Origin: Caballeronia calidae
GTDB taxonomy: Bacteria > Pseudomonadota > Gammaproteobacteria > Burkholderiales > Burkholderiaceae
Direction of reading: 5' to 3'
Length of the DNA: 64,000 bases
NCBI RefSeq assembly: GCF_900044055.2
Contig: NZ_FCOX02000006.1
Coordinates: 1-64,000, forward strand
The notes under the pieces were generated by a model, which was not told where the DNA came from, made no database searches, and saw nothing but the letters and a program-made list of their open reading frames with translations. The position numbers and the translations under genes were made by a program. Below, in pieces: positions 53,628 through 63,304 of this stretch. Position 1 is the stretch's first letter, and each line of letters opens with the position of its first letter.

Positions 53628-54110
53628 ATGATCTTCCACGCATCCATTCCCGCCAATGATCCGAAGCACGTCGCGCAGGTGCTCGCCGAACTGTGGCAAG
53701 GCTTCGCCGCGCCCTTCTCGCCGTTTCCCGATGCATGGATGGCCGTCGCGGGCGACGATCGCGGCAGCATCATCGAGGTGTATCCGAGCGATCAGGTCAT
53801 CACGCCGGGCGGCGGCCACGAGGAAAGCGTGAGCTACGGCGCGCAGACATCGAAGCGCCCGCAGTACAGCGCGTTCCACATGGCCATCGCGACGAAGCTG
53901 GGCGCGGACGAAGTCATCGCGATCGGCGAGCGCGAAGGCTGGCGCGCGGTGCACTGCACGCGCGGCAACGACTTCTTTCATGTGATCGAGCTCTGGATCG
54001 AAAACTCGACGATGCTCGAATTCCTCACGCCCGACATGCAGGCCGAATACCTCGCCTTCGCGACGCCCGAGAACTTCAAGGCGATGGCCGCGGCATCCAC
54101 CGCGGCCTGA
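53628..54110 (+). CDS. Conserved hypothetical protein, 160 aa
   Basis: Not assigned to a known family. The N-terminal MIFHASIPANDPKHVAQVLAELW resembles the start of vicinal-oxygen-chelate-like proteins, but a metal site is not evident. No signal peptide or membrane segment. Start supported by GGAG with a nine-base gap. It is convergent with the MFS gene, three bases apart. Confidence 0.6.
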   Translation: MIFHASIPANDPKHVAQVLAELWQGFAAPFSPFPDAWMAVAGDDRGSIIEVYPSDQVITPGGGHEESVSYGAQTSKRPQYSAFHMAIATKLGADEVIAIGEREGWRAVHCTRGNDFFHVIELWIENSTMLEFLTPDMQAEYLAFATPENFKAMAAASTAA

Positions 54111-54113
54111 CGC

Positions 54114-55442
54114 TCAGCGGGCGGAGCGCAGCCCGAACATCAGCGCGGCGCCGCTCGCGAAGAGCAGCAGGGAAAGCAGATGCACGGCGAGATCCATGCT
54201 GCCCGTCGCGGTGCGGATCTGGCCGATCACCCACGGGCTCACGATCCCGCTCGTGATCCCGATGCTGCTGATGAACGCGATGCCCGCCGCCGCGCTCTTG
54301 CCCGGCAGATGGCTCGCAGGCACGGCCCAGAAAATCGGCAGCGCGGCGAAGATCAGCGTGGCCGCGATCGAGAGGATCGCGAGCATCAGCGGAAAGCTCG
54401 GGAAGTGCAGCGTGAGCGCCGCGAGCGCGATGCCGCCGCCGATCGTGCAGCACGCGAAGTGCTTGCGCCGCTCGCCGACACGATCCGAATGGCGCGCGAT
54501 GAAGATCAGCCCCACCGCGCCGATCGCGTTCGGCACGACGGTGTAGAGACTCACCGACATCACATCGGTGATGCCGAAATCGCGGATCATCAGCGGCATC
54601 CAGAAACTCAGCGTGAGCGACGCGCAGGTCAGCGAAAAGTAGATGAACGCGAAGAGATAGATGCGCGGATTGCGCAGCGCATCGAGCAGGCCGTGACGAT
54701 CGTGCGCATCGGCGCTGTCTTTCGATTCGGAGCACAGCGCGACGAGGCGATCCTGTTCGGCTTGCGTGAGCCAGCGCGCATCGCGCGGCGAATCCACCAG
54801 CAGGCGCAGCGCGATGACGCCGAGCAGCACCGCGGGCGCGCCTTCGATCGCGAACATCCACTGCCAGCCGTGCAGGCCCATGACGCCCGCCATGTCGCGC
54901 ATGATCCAGCCGGACACGAGGCCACCGAACACGCCCGCCACCGCGACGCCCGCGAAGAACACCGACATCACGCCCGCGCGCCGTTTCGCCGGAAACCAGT
55001 ACGTCAGATAGAGCACGATGCCGGGAAAGAAGCCCGCCTCGAACACGCCGAGCAGGAAGCGCAGCAGATAGAAGTGGCCGGCCGTCGATACGAACATCAT
55101 GCCGACGGAGGCCGCGCCCCACAGCAGCATGATGCGCGTGAAGGTGCGGCGCGCGCCGAACTTCGCGAGCAGCAGATTGCTCGGCACCTCGAAGAGCACA
55201 TAGCCGACGTAGAACACGGCGGCGCCGAGGCCGTACATCGCATCGGAGAAGCCGAGATCGTGCTTCATCTGCAACTGCGCGAAGCCGATATTGATGCGAT
55301 CCAGAAACGACACCACGTAGCACAGGAACAGGAACGGAATGATGCGCCACGCGACTTTGTGGAACAGCGCATCGTCCGACAGGGCGTGCTGCTCCGCGGC
55401 GGCGCTCGGGCTGAGCGCCGCCGTACCGATCGACTTCGACAT
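54114..55442 (-). CDS. MFS transporter, phthalate permease-like family
   Basis: A 442-residue, 12-TM MFS protein of the same family as 6433-7746 and 32751-34088: CYVVSFLDRINIGFAQLQM, GYVLFEVPSNLLLAKFGARRTFTRIM and GVFEAGFFPGIVLYLTYWFP. Start after GGAGCGAGAC. It follows the MBL-fold gene on the same strand with a strong terminator between, so it may be expressed at lower level or from its own promoter. Confidence 0.9.
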   Translation of the reverse strand: MSKSIGTAALSPSAAAEQHALSDDALFHKVAWRIIPFLFLCYVVSFLDRINIGFAQLQMKHDLGFSDAMYGLGAAVFYVGYVLFEVPSNLLLAKFGARRTFTRIMLLWGAASVGMMFVSTAGHFYLLRFLLGVFEAGFFPGIVLYLTYWFPAKRRAGVMSVFFAGVAVAGVFGGLVSGWIMRDMAGVMGLHGWQWMFAIEGAPAVLLGVIALRLLVDSPRDARWLTQAEQDRLVALCSESKDSADAHDRHGLLDALRNPRIYLFAFIYFSLTCASLTLSFWMPLMIRDFGITDVMSVSLYTVVPNAIGAVGLIFIARHSDRVGERRKHFACCTIGGGIALAALTLHFPSFPLMLAILSIAATLIFAALPIFWAVPASHLPGKSAAAGIAFISSIGITSGIVSPWVIGQIRTATGSMDLAVHLLSLLLFASGAALMFGLRSAR

Positions 55443-55504
55443 GTCTCGCTCCAGATGGGCGTGAGAAGGCCGGCGTCTTGAGCGCGCCTTTTGCCTGAAG
55501 AGAA

Positions 55505-55543
55505 AAGAGAAGAAAGCGCGGCGCGTTTCAGTACGCGCCGCGC
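55505..55543 (-). terminator. Rho-independent terminator between the MBL-fold and MFS genes
   Basis: Minus strand: perfect 10-bp stem GCGCGGCGCG/CGCGCCGCGC (arms 55516-55525, 55534-55543), then TTTCTTCTCTTTTC. It probably ends most MBL-gene transcripts before the MFS gene. Confidence 0.75.
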
Positions 55544-55553
55544 GAGACGAGGG

Positions 55554-56513
55554 TCAGTCCTGCAAGGCAGCCCACATGTCCTTGTCGCGCTGGGCCGTCC
55601 AGATGCGCGGATGCTTGATGCCGCTCGCTTCGTCGTAGGCGCGCGAGACGTCGAACGGCAGGCAGTGCTCGTAGATGAAGACGTGGCCGAACTTCGGATC
55701 CATCGACTTGCGCGTGTGCGCCATCGAGCCTTTCAGGTCGAGCTTGTCGGCGACGGCTTCGCGGCCCGCCTGCAGCAGCGTCGTGACGAAGTCCTTCGTG
55801 TAGTCGAGGCCCTTGTCCACTTCGGCCGGCGACAGCAGCGCGGGGCCGCGGCCCGGCACGAGCTTTTCCGCCTTCAACGCACGCAGCGCTTCGAGCGTCG
55901 CGGGCCATTCCTCGAGCTGCGCGTCGCCGCAATAGCAGGCGGCGTCGTATTCGACGAGATCGCCCGAGAACAGCACTTTCTGCGACGGCAGCCAGACGAC
56001 CGTGTCGCCCTTCGTGTGGCCCGAGCCGAGATGCGCGATCTTCACTTCGAGCTTGCCGAGCCACAGCGTGATTTCCTTCTCGAAGACGAGCGTCGGCCAC
56101 GTGAGGCCGGGCACTGTCTCCACACCAGCGAACAGACGCGGAAAGCGCTCGATCTCCGATTTCATGTCCTGCTCGCCGCGCTCGACGATCATTTCATATG
56201 TGCCGCGGCTCGCGATGACCTGCTGCGCGCCTTCCTCGAAATACGCCGACGCGCCGAGCACGCGCACCGCGTGGTAATGCGACAGCACGACGTACTTGAT
56301 CGGCTTGTCGGTGACGCTGCGGATCTTCGCGATGAGGTCCTGCGCCATCGCGGGCGTGGCGGTCGTGTCGACGATCAACACGCCGTCATCGCCGATGATG
56401 ACGCCGGAGTTCGGGTCGCCCTCCGCCGTGTATGCGTATGCGTTCTCGGAGAGCTGCGTGAAGGTGATCTTCTTCTCTTCCAGATCGGCCTGCGATGCGA
56501 ATGCCTTTGCCAT
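55554..56513 (-). CDS. MBL-fold metallo-hydrolase family protein with degenerate zinc motif
   Basis: A 319-residue protein of the metallo-beta-lactamase fold. The canonical HxHxDH reads HYHAVR (79-84): the first two His remain but the Asp and last His are Val and Arg. Later metal-site residues are present (HLGSGHTKGD and SGDLVEYD). The motif LSHYHAVRVLGA suggests a known subgroup with an altered site. It may bind one metal or act differently from hydrolases. The start is the ATG before MAKAF. Divergent from the tandem IclR genes. Confidence 0.8.
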   Translation of the reverse strand: MAKAFASQADLEEKKITFTQLSENAYAYTAEGDPNSGVIIGDDGVLIVDTTATPAMAQDLIAKIRSVTDKPIKYVVLSHYHAVRVLGASAYFEEGAQQVIASRGTYEMIVERGEQDMKSEIERFPRLFAGVETVPGLTWPTLVFEKEITLWLGKLEVKIAHLGSGHTKGDTVVWLPSQKVLFSGDLVEYDAACYCGDAQLEEWPATLEALRALKAEKLVPGRGPALLSPAEVDKGLDYTKDFVTTLLQAGREAVADKLDLKGSMAHTRKSMDPKFGHVFIYEHCLPFDVSRAYDEASGIKHPRIWTAQRDKDMWAALQD

Positions 56514-56580
56514 GGTCGTGTCTCGCTTCCATTCTCGTGGGGATGGGTGGATGATCGGCGCGGCGCCGATTTTTGTCAAC

Positions 56581-56606
56581 AGCAAGCTCGCTTGCTATTT
56601 GCAAAT
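56581..56606. promoter_or_regulatory. Abutting palindromes in the MBL/IclR divergent spacer
   Basis: AGCAAGC-TC-GCTTGCT (56581-56596, 7-bp inverted repeat) is directly followed by the perfect 10-bp palindrome ATTTGCAAAT (56597-56606). The position suits binding by one of the two IclR-type regulators encoded next to it, controlling both the MBL gene and their own operon. Confidence 0.6.
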
Positions 56607-56694
56607 TACGGGTAAATACCGAATCGCTTCATCGGAGGGTGCCGGCTCGGCTAACATCTGCCACTCGTTCACTTTCATCGATCGCGGAGTGCTC

Positions 56695-57453
56695 TTGGTT
56701 CATTCTGAATCCGGCGAAGAAAAAAAGCAGCGCGGCATCCAGAGCGTGGAAGTCGGGGCGCGTCTGCTCGCGGCGCTCGCCGCGCGACGCGAGCCGCTCG
56801 CGTTGAGCGCGCTTGCCGACGCCGCCGGACTGTCGACCGCGCAGGCGCACACGTACCTCGTGAGCCTCACGCGGCTCGGGCTCGTCAAACGCGACGCGCT
56901 CACCGGCAACTACGAGCCGGGCCCGCTTTCGCTCCGGCTCGGCCTGTTGAATCTGGAGCATCAGCCGGCATACCGCGCGGCCGCGCCGTGTGTATCGGCG
57001 CTCGCGCTCGCGACGGGCATGAGCGTCGCGGTGAGCGTCGCCGGGCCGCAGGGGCCGACCATCGTGCGCTACGAGCGCGGCGGACATCCGCTGCATGTGA
57101 ATCTGCACGTCGGCACGGTGATGTCGCTTTCGGCGACGTCGACGGGCCGCGTGTTCCGCGCCTTCGACGACGAAGCTCGCGTCACCGCGATGCTCGCGCA
57201 TCAGCAGGAAGCCGTCGCGCCCGACATGGCCGCGCGCATCGACGCGATCCGCGCGCGCGGCATCGAACGCAGCGTCGATGCGCCGAGTCCGGGCGTCAGC
57301 AGCATGAGCGTGCCGGTGTTCGACGGCGCGCATCGGATGCAGCTCGCGCTGACGGCCATCGGCCCGACGGGGCTGTGCGACGTCGGCTGGGAAGGCCCGC
57401 TCGCGCGCGCCTTGAGAGATGCCGCACGCGACATCACCGGACTGCTTTCATGA
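56695..57453 (+). CDS. IclR family regulator, first of a coupled pair
   Basis: A 252-residue IclR-type regulator. HTH at about 20-75 (LSALADAAGLSTAQAHTYLVSL), then the effector domain (LHVNLHVGTVMSLSATSTGRVF and GVSSMSVPVFDG). The chosen TTG start has CGGAG six bases upstream; no ATG is well placed. The stop overlaps the next IclR start (ATGA). It is divergent from the MBL-fold gene. Confidence 0.8.
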   Translation: MVHSESGEEKKQRGIQSVEVGARLLAALAARREPLALSALADAAGLSTAQAHTYLVSLTRLGLVKRDALTGNYEPGPLSLRLGLLNLEHQPAYRAAAPCVSALALATGMSVAVSVAGPQGPTIVRYERGGHPLHVNLHVGTVMSLSATSTGRVFRAFDDEARVTAMLAHQQEAVAPDMAARIDAIRARGIERSVDAPSPGVSSMSVPVFDGAHRMQLALTAIGPTGLCDVGWEGPLARALRDAARDITGLLS

Positions 57454-58244
57454 CGACGTTCGAAGAAGACGCGAGGCCGCAGCGCGGCATCAACGCGCTC
57501 GACGCGACGGGCGAGCTCCTGCGCGCGCTGGTCGCGGCGGGCAGGCCGCTCACGCTGCGCGATCTCGCCGCCGCCGCCGGCATGCCGCCCGCGAAGGCGT
57601 TCGCGCATCTGGTGAGTCTCGTGAAGGTCGGCCTGCTCGCGCGCGACGACGCGGGTCTCTTCCACGCGGGTCAGTTGAGCCGCGAGCTCGGGCTCATCGC
57701 GCTGCAACGCCTTTCGCCGATCCGCGACGCCGAAGCGGAGATCGTCGCGCTGGCGGCGAGCACGTCGATGACGGTCGCTGCCGCCGCGCTCGGACCGCTC
57801 GGTCCGACCGTGATCCGGCTGGAGGAATCGGCGCGGCCGCAGCACGTGAGCTTGCGCGTGGGCACGGCGATGTCGCTCGTGAATACGGCGATCGGACGGG
57901 TGTACGCCGCGTATCTGCCCGCCGACATGCTCGCGAGCCTGATGGAGCAGGACGGCATCCGGCTCGCCGGAACGAAGGGCGCGAAGCCGGACCCGGCGCG
58001 CCTCGATGACATCAGGAAATGCGGCCTCGACACCGCCCTCGGCGCGCCGGTGCCCGGCATCCATACGCTGGCCGCGCCCGTGTTCGATCACACCGGCAGC
58101 GTGTGCCTCGTGATCGCGCTGATCGGCTCGGCGGGCGGCTTCGACAGCGCCGCGGACGGCCCGCTCGCGCGTGCGCTGCTCGCGGCGACACGGCGCTTGT
58201 CCTGGCGCTTCGGATGCATGGAAACGGGCGACGCAACGGCCTAG
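57450..58244 (+). CDS. IclR family regulator, second of a coupled pair
   Basis: A 264-residue IclR-type regulator closely related to the preceding gene ([55 protein letters not shown]). Its ATG lies inside the upstream stop (ATGA), implying 1:1 translation and possibly a heteromeric regulator. It is convergent with pdxY with a four-base overlap of stops. Confidence 0.88.
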   Translation: MTTFEEDARPQRGINALDATGELLRALVAAGRPLTLRDLAAAAGMPPAKAFAHLVSLVKVGLLARDDAGLFHAGQLSRELGLIALQRLSPIRDAEAEIVALAASTSMTVAAAALGPLGPTVIRLEESARPQHVSLRVGTAMSLVNTAIGRVYAAYLPADMLASLMEQDGIRLAGTKGAKPDPARLDDIRKCGLDTALGAPVPGIHTLAAPVFDHTGSVCLVIALIGSAGGFDSAADGPLARALLAATRRLSWRFGCMETGDATA

Positions 58245-59122
58245 CTGCCCCTGACCAGTTCGGTGCCGGTCACGCGGATGGCGGGGAAACGGTCGGTGGG
58301 CTTCGCGATCTCGTCCTGCGACGCGACGATCTCCAGCTCATAGCGCCCCGCATCGTAAGTGGCCCTGACGACGGCATTGACCGCCGCGAGCGTGTGCTCG
58401 AGCGCGTTGCGCAGCGAATCGCCCTGCAAGGTGCGCGCGACGAACACCGCGCTCGTCAGATCGCCGACGCCCACCGGCTGCCGCGCGAACGGATAGAGCG
58501 GGCGCTGCGCGAACCATGCTTCGGTCGGCGTGACGGCGAGCATGTTGAAGGTGTCGGCGCGGCTGTTGCGATCGAGCAGATGCTTCACGAGCACGATGCG
58601 CGGCCCGCGCGCGATTACTTCCCGGCATGCGTCGACGGCTTCCTCCACTGTCTCGATGGTGCGCCCGACGAACTTCTCCAGCTCGACGTGGTTGGGCATG
58701 ATCGCGTCGGCGATTCCGGGCATCGTCGTGACGAGGTAATCCTCGATGCCGGCCGCGACCGTGCAGCCGCCCGTCTGGCCCATCACCGGATCGCAGAAAT
58801 AGAGCGCGCGCGGATTCACCGCCTTCACCATCTTCACGATCTCGACGACCGCGCGGCCCTGCTCCGGCGCGCCGAGATAGCCGGACAGCACCGCGTTGCA
58901 GCGCGCGAGCACGCCGATCGCGCCGATGCCTTCGATCACGTTCTGCAGTTCCTCGGCGTCGAACGCGCTGCCGGTCCAGCGGCCGTATTGCGTGTGATTC
59001 GAGAACTGCACGGTGTTGAGCGGCCAGACGTTGACGCCGAGACGCCGCATCGGGAAGACCGCCGCGCTGTTGCCCGCATGGCCGAACACCACATGCGATT
59101 GAATGCTCAGGACGTTGTTCAT
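58241..59122 (-). CDS. pdxY: Pyridoxal kinase
   Basis: A 293-residue PdxY-type kinase that phosphorylates pyridoxal to PLP in the vitamin B6 salvage route. N-terminal [22 protein letters not shown] and the C-terminal [10 protein letters not shown] (catalytic Asp) are typical. The length matches E. coli PdxY (about 287). The start follows GGGAATCAGAAC. It overlaps the second IclR gene by four bases on the opposite strand. Confidence 0.93.
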   Translation of the reverse strand: MNNVLSIQSHVVFGHAGNSAAVFPMRRLGVNVWPLNTVQFSNHTQYGRWTGSAFDAEELQNVIEGIGAIGVLARCNAVLSGYLGAPEQGRAVVEIVKMVKAVNPRALYFCDPVMGQTGGCTVAAGIEDYLVTTMPGIADAIMPNHVELEKFVGRTIETVEEAVDACREVIARGPRIVLVKHLLDRNSRADTFNMLAVTPTEAWFAQRPLYPFARQPVGVGDLTSAVFVARTLQGDSLRNALEHTLAAVNAVVRATYDAGRYELEIVASQDEIAKPTDRFPAIRVTGTELVRGS

Positions 59123-59150
59123 GTTCTGATTCCCGATGGATCGTGTCCGG

Positions 59151-59387
59151 TCAGGTGAAACGTTTGGCTTCGCGGAAGTCGTGCAGCGCAGCGCGCACGC
59201 CGCGTTCGTGGAAGACGGCCCGCGCTCGCCCCTTCACGCGCATGACAACCTTCGTATTGTGCCGCGCCTCGACGCACTGCGGCATGGCGTGCTCGTTATA
59301 AATTGCGCGGACGCGTTTTGTCGAGCAATGCGATCGATAGACGCCCAAAAGGTCGCGCGGCTGCAACACCGCGACGCTTTCACGCAT
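59151..59387 (-). CDS. Possible small protein upstream of pdxY
   Basis: A 78-residue frame on the same strand as pdxY, ending 28 bases before it. Third-position G/C is high and the sequence ([21 protein letters not shown]) looks protein-like, but the start has no clear ribosome-binding site, and an overlapping plus-strand frame exists. No family recognised. Confidence 0.35.
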   Translation of the reverse strand: MRESVAVLQPRDLLGVYRSHCSTKRVRAIYNEHAMPQCVEARHNTKVVMRVKGRARAVFHERGVRAALHDFREAKRFT

Positions 59388-59639
59388 CACGCGCGGCACG
59401 GCCGTTCGCGTTCGGCACGCGGCTTGCTCGATCCGCACCGGCCGATCCGCATGCAGCATCCGGCGAAAAAAACGAGCGACTTGAGTACACGAATTTGAAC
59501 GCGCGCCGGATAATGCTTCAACGACGAAAACGCGCCGCGCCATCCTGGCCGCCGCGCCGCACGCATCGTACGAAACAGGCATACGAGGACGAACACACGG
59601 CAATACATCAATAGTCGCAGGTCAAATCAGGAGGCTGGC

Positions 59640-60914
59640 ATGGAGACGCTGTCCAAGAATCGCACCGATTTGCAGAAGTCGACCCTCGCAATCGTTCTCG
59701 CCGGCGGGCGCGGCACCCGCCTCGGCCCGCTCACCGACAAGCGCGTGAAGCCGGCCGTTCACTTCGGCGGCAAGTACCGCATCATCGACTTCGCGCTGTC
59801 CAACTGCCTCAATTCCGGCATTCGCCGCATCGCCGTCGTCACGCAATACAAGGCGCACTCGCTCATCCGCCATCTGCAGCGCGGCTGGGGTTTCCTGCGC
59901 GGCGAGTTCAACGAGTTCATCGATATCTGGCCGGCGCAGCAGCGCGTCGATTCGAGCTGGTATCGCGGCACCGCCGACGCCGTGTACCAGAACCTCGACA
60001 TCGTGCGCTCGATCGGGCCGGAGTTCGTCATCGTGCTGGCGGGCGACCACATCTACAAGATGGATTACACGCGCATGGTGCTCGACCATGTGGAGAGCGG
60101 CGCGGACTGCACGGTCGGCTGCATCGAGGTGCCGCGCATGGATGCGGTCGCGTTCGGCGTGATGCACGTCGATGAAAACCGCCGCGTCACCGACTTCCTC
60201 GAGAAGCCCGCCGATCCGCCCGCGATGCCCGGCAAGCCCGACATCGCGCTCGCGAGCATGGGCATCTACGTGTTCAGCGCGAAGTATCTCTACGACATGC
60301 TGCAGGAGAACATCGAGACGTCGAACACGGATCACGACTTCGGCAAGGACATCATTCCGCGCGTCGTGACGACGGGCAAAGCCATCGCGCATCCGTTCGG
60401 CATGTCGTGCGTGACGTCGAGCAGCGATCCCGAAGCGCCCGCGTACTGGCGCGACGTCGGCACCGTCGATGCGTACTGGGCCGCGAACCTCGATCTCGCA
60501 TCGACGATTCCGGAGCTCGATTTGTATGACCGGAAATGGCCGATCTGGACCAACCAGGAACAACTGCCTCCCGGCAAGTTCGTGCGCGACCTTAACGGCC
60601 AGCAAGGCGCGATCACGAATCTGCTCGTGTGCGGCGGCTGTGTGATCTCGGGATCGCAGGTCTCGAAGTCGGTGTTTTCGTCGGCGGTGCGGGTGCACTC
60701 GTTCTGCAACATCAATGAGGCGGTCGTGCTGCCGCAGGTGACCATCGGGCCGAGTTGCCGGCTGCAGAAGGTCGTGATCGACCGCGGCTGCACGGTGCCC
60801 GAAGGGCTCGTGGTCGGCGAGGATCCGGACGACGACGCCGAGCGCTTCTTCCGCACGGAAACCGGCGTGACGCTCATCACGCGCGACGCGCTGGCGCGCT
60901 TGTCGCAGCGATAG
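59640..60914 (+). CDS. glgC: Glucose-1-phosphate adenylyltransferase
   Basis: A 424-residue ADP-glucose pyrophosphorylase, which makes ADP-glucose from glucose 1-phosphate and ATP for glycogen synthesis. The N-terminal [35 protein letters not shown] (in parts) and [12 protein letters not shown] are typical. The C-terminal half carries the hexapeptide left-handed beta-helix ([18 protein letters not shown]). Length matches E. coli GlgC (431). Start supported by AGGAGG. The first gene of an operon with glgA. Confidence 0.95.
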   Translation: METLSKNRTDLQKSTLAIVLAGGRGTRLGPLTDKRVKPAVHFGGKYRIIDFALSNCLNSGIRRIAVVTQYKAHSLIRHLQRGWGFLRGEFNEFIDIWPAQQRVDSSWYRGTADAVYQNLDIVRSIGPEFVIVLAGDHIYKMDYTRMVLDHVESGADCTVGCIEVPRMDAVAFGVMHVDENRRVTDFLEKPADPPAMPGKPDIALASMGIYVFSAKYLYDMLQENIETSNTDHDFGKDIIPRVVTTGKAIAHPFGMSCVTSSSDPEAPAYWRDVGTVDAYWAANLDLASTIPELDLYDRKWPIWTNQEQLPPGKFVRDLNGQQGAITNLLVCGGCVISGSQVSKSVFSSAVRVHSFCNINEAVVLPQVTIGPSCRLQKVVIDRGCTVPEGLVVGEDPDDDAERFFRTETGVTLITRDALARLSQR

Positions 60915-60948
60915 ACATCGACACCAAAATCAATCGACGGGAGCGCCG

Positions 60949-62412
60949 ATGACCGTATGCGTGCTGCATGCCGCAGCAGAAATGTTTCCGCTGTTGAAAA
61001 CCGGCGGCCTCGCGGATGTAGTCGGCGCGCTGCCGCCCGCGCAATCGCAACTGGGCACCGACGCGCGCGTCGTGCTGCCGGGCTTTCCCGCCGTGCTCGC
61101 GGGCCTCGCGGACCTCGAGCCCGTCGCCGATCTGGGCGGCGCGTTCGGCGCGGGCAACGTGCAGCTCGAGCGCGGTGTCTTGCAGCCGCACGGCGTCGTC
61201 GTGTATGTGGTGCGCGCGGACCGCTTCTACGACCGTCCCGGCAATCCGTATCTCGATGGCGGGCATCGCCCTTACGCCGACAACGACCGCCGCTTCGCGC
61301 TGCTCGGCTGGGCCGCGGCGCGCATCGCGACGGGCGCGGATCCGTCGTGGAAGCCGCAGATCGTGCACGCGCACGACTGGCACGCGGGACTCGCGCCGGC
61401 CTATCTGCGCGCGTTCCAGCGCGGCGGCGCGGCGCAGGTCGGCAGCGTGATGACCGTGCACAACCTCGCGTACCAGGGCACGTTTCCCGCGTCGGAGTTC
61501 GGCGCGCTGCAACTGCCGGCCGATTTCTACGCGATGGAAGGCGTGGAGTTCTACGGCCACGTCTCGTTCCTGAAGGCGGGCCTCTACTATGCCGACCGCA
61601 TCACGACGGTCAGCCCGACCTACGCGCGAGAGATCCAGACGCAGGCTCACGGCGCCGGGCTGCACGGCCTCCTGCAGACGCGCACGCACGACATCACCGG
61701 CATTCTGAACGGCGTCGATTATTCGATCTGGAGTCCGTCCGCCGATGAAACCATCGCGGCGAAATACACCGCGTCGAAAGTGTCGGGCAAGTCGAAATGC
61801 AAGGCCGCGCTGCAGGAACGCATGGGCCTCGCGCGCGAGGACGACGCGCTGCTCTTCGGCGTCGTCAGCCGGCTGACCGAGCAGAAGGGGCTCGATCTGC
61901 TGCTCTCGGCCGTGCCCGATATCGTGCAGCGCGGCGGGCAGCTCGTCGTGCTCGGCACCGGCGACCCCGCGCTCGAAAACGGCATGAAGAACGCGGCGGC
62001 GGCGCATCCGGGCGCCGTCGCGGTCGAGCTCGGTTTCGACGAGGCGCTGTCGCATTCGATCATCGCGGGCAGCGATATCGTGATGGTGCCGTCGCGCTTC
62101 GAGCCGTGCGGCCTCACGCAGCTCTACGCGCTCGCGTACGGCTCGCCGCCGCTCGTGCATCGCGTGGGCGGTCTGGCCGACACCGTCGTCGATTCGTCGC
62201 TCGAAAATCTCGCCGACGACCTCGCGACCGGCTTCGTCTTCGATACCTTCGATCGCGCGGGCATCGTCGGCGCGATCCGGCGGGCCTTCGCGCTCAAGGC
62301 GCGGCGCACGGAATGGAAAGCCGTCGTCAAGCGCGCGATGGGCCGGAACTTCGGCTGGGAAGCGGCCGCGCTCAAGTACGCGGAGGTGTATCAGGGGCTG
62401 CCCGGCGCGTGA
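60949..62412 (+). CDS. glgA: Glycogen synthase
   Basis: A 487-residue GT5 glycogen synthase that extends alpha-1,4-glucan from ADP-glucose. The KTGGL motif (17-21) near the start binds ADP-glucose; the C-terminal domain has PSRFEPCGLTQLYAL and VHRVGGLADTVVD. Start follows GGGAGCGCC. It lies 34 bases after glgC, forming the glycogen operon. Confidence 0.95.
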   Translation: MTVCVLHAAAEMFPLLKTGGLADVVGALPPAQSQLGTDARVVLPGFPAVLAGLADLEPVADLGGAFGAGNVQLERGVLQPHGVVVYVVRADRFYDRPGNPYLDGGHRPYADNDRRFALLGWAAARIATGADPSWKPQIVHAHDWHAGLAPAYLRAFQRGGAAQVGSVMTVHNLAYQGTFPASEFGALQLPADFYAMEGVEFYGHVSFLKAGLYYADRITTVSPTYAREIQTQAHGAGLHGLLQTRTHDITGILNGVDYSIWSPSADETIAAKYTASKVSGKSKCKAALQERMGLAREDDALLFGVVSRLTEQKGLDLLLSAVPDIVQRGGQLVVLGTGDPALENGMKNAAAAHPGAVAVELGFDEALSHSIIAGSDIVMVPSRFEPCGLTQLYALAYGSPPLVHRVGGLADTVVDSSLENLADDLATGFVFDTFDRAGIVGAIRRAFALKARRTEWKAVVKRAMGRNFGWEAAALKYAEVYQGLPGA

Positions 62413-62469
62413 GATCCGGCGGGCGCGCATCTTGCGACGCGCACGGGGAAACCTCACACGAGAACGGAC

Positions 62470-63270
62470 ATGCACGAACCCCTCGCAGGGCAGATCGCGC
62501 TCGTGACGGGCGCGAGCTCGGGCATCGGCTCGGGCGTCGCGACGGCGCTGGCCGATGCGGGCGCGCACGTCGCCATCAACTATCACTCGCATGCGCAACC
62601 CGCCGAAAAGCTCGCCGCCGCGATCACCGCGAAAGGCGGCGAGGCGTTCGCCGTCGGCGCGGATGTGTCCGACGAAACGCAGGTCGACGCGATGTTCGAT
62701 GCCGTCGTGAAGCGCTACGGCACCGTCGATATCGTCGTCGCGAATTCGGGTTTGCAGAAGGACGCGAAGTTCACCGCGCTCACGCTCGCGGACTGGAAGA
62801 CCGTCATCGAAACGAATCTGACCGGGCAATTTCAGACGGCGCAGCGCGCGGTGCGCGAGTTCGAGCGGCGCGGCATGCGCGGCGTGTCGAAGGCGCTCGG
62901 CAAGATCCTCTGCATGAGTTCGGTGCACGAAGTCATTCCGTGGGCGGGACACGTGAACTACGCTGCGTCGAAGGGCGGCATCCAGATGATGATGAAGACG
63001 ATCGCGCAGGAAGTCGCGCCGCTGCGCATCCGCGTGAACGGCATCGCGCCCGGCGCGATCCGCACGCCGATCAACAGGGATACATGGGACACGCAGGAGA
63101 AGCTCGACAAGCTGCTGACGCTGGTTCCCTATGGACGCGTCGGAGAGGTCGAGGATATCGGCCGCGCGGCGGTGTGGCTCGCGTCGGACGATAGCGATTA
63201 CGTCGTCGGCACGACGCTTTTCGTCGATGGCGGCATGACGCTCTATCCGGGATTCGCGGACAACGGCTGA
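62470..63270 (+). CDS. SDR family oxidoreductase, glucose 1-dehydrogenase-like
   Basis: A 266-residue short-chain dehydrogenase. NAD(P)-binding TGASSGIG (13-20), NSG (92-94), catalytic Ser151, Tyr164 and Lys168 (NYAASKGG). The middle and C-terminal parts (GAIRTPINRDTW) resemble glucose 1-dehydrogenases. Start follows GAGAACGG. It lies 57 bases after glgA and could act on glucose released by glycogen turnover, but the substrate is not certain. Confidence 0.85.
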   Translation: MHEPLAGQIALVTGASSGIGSGVATALADAGAHVAINYHSHAQPAEKLAAAITAKGGEAFAVGADVSDETQVDAMFDAVVKRYGTVDIVVANSGLQKDAKFTALTLADWKTVIETNLTGQFQTAQRAVREFERRGMRGVSKALGKILCMSSVHEVIPWAGHVNYAASKGGIQMMMKTIAQEVAPLRIRVNGIAPGAIRTPINRDTWDTQEKLDKLLTLVPYGRVGEVEDIGRAAVWLASDDSDYVVGTTLFVDGGMTLYPGFADNG

Positions 63271-63304
63271 TCCCGCGCGCAACACGAATCGAACGGGAAA
63301 CGGG

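Noticed and set aside
59303-59614. Plus-strand frame upstream of glgC
   Set aside because: Arg-rich translation without ribosome-binding site. The minus-strand frame there is slightly better and is reported only at low confidence.
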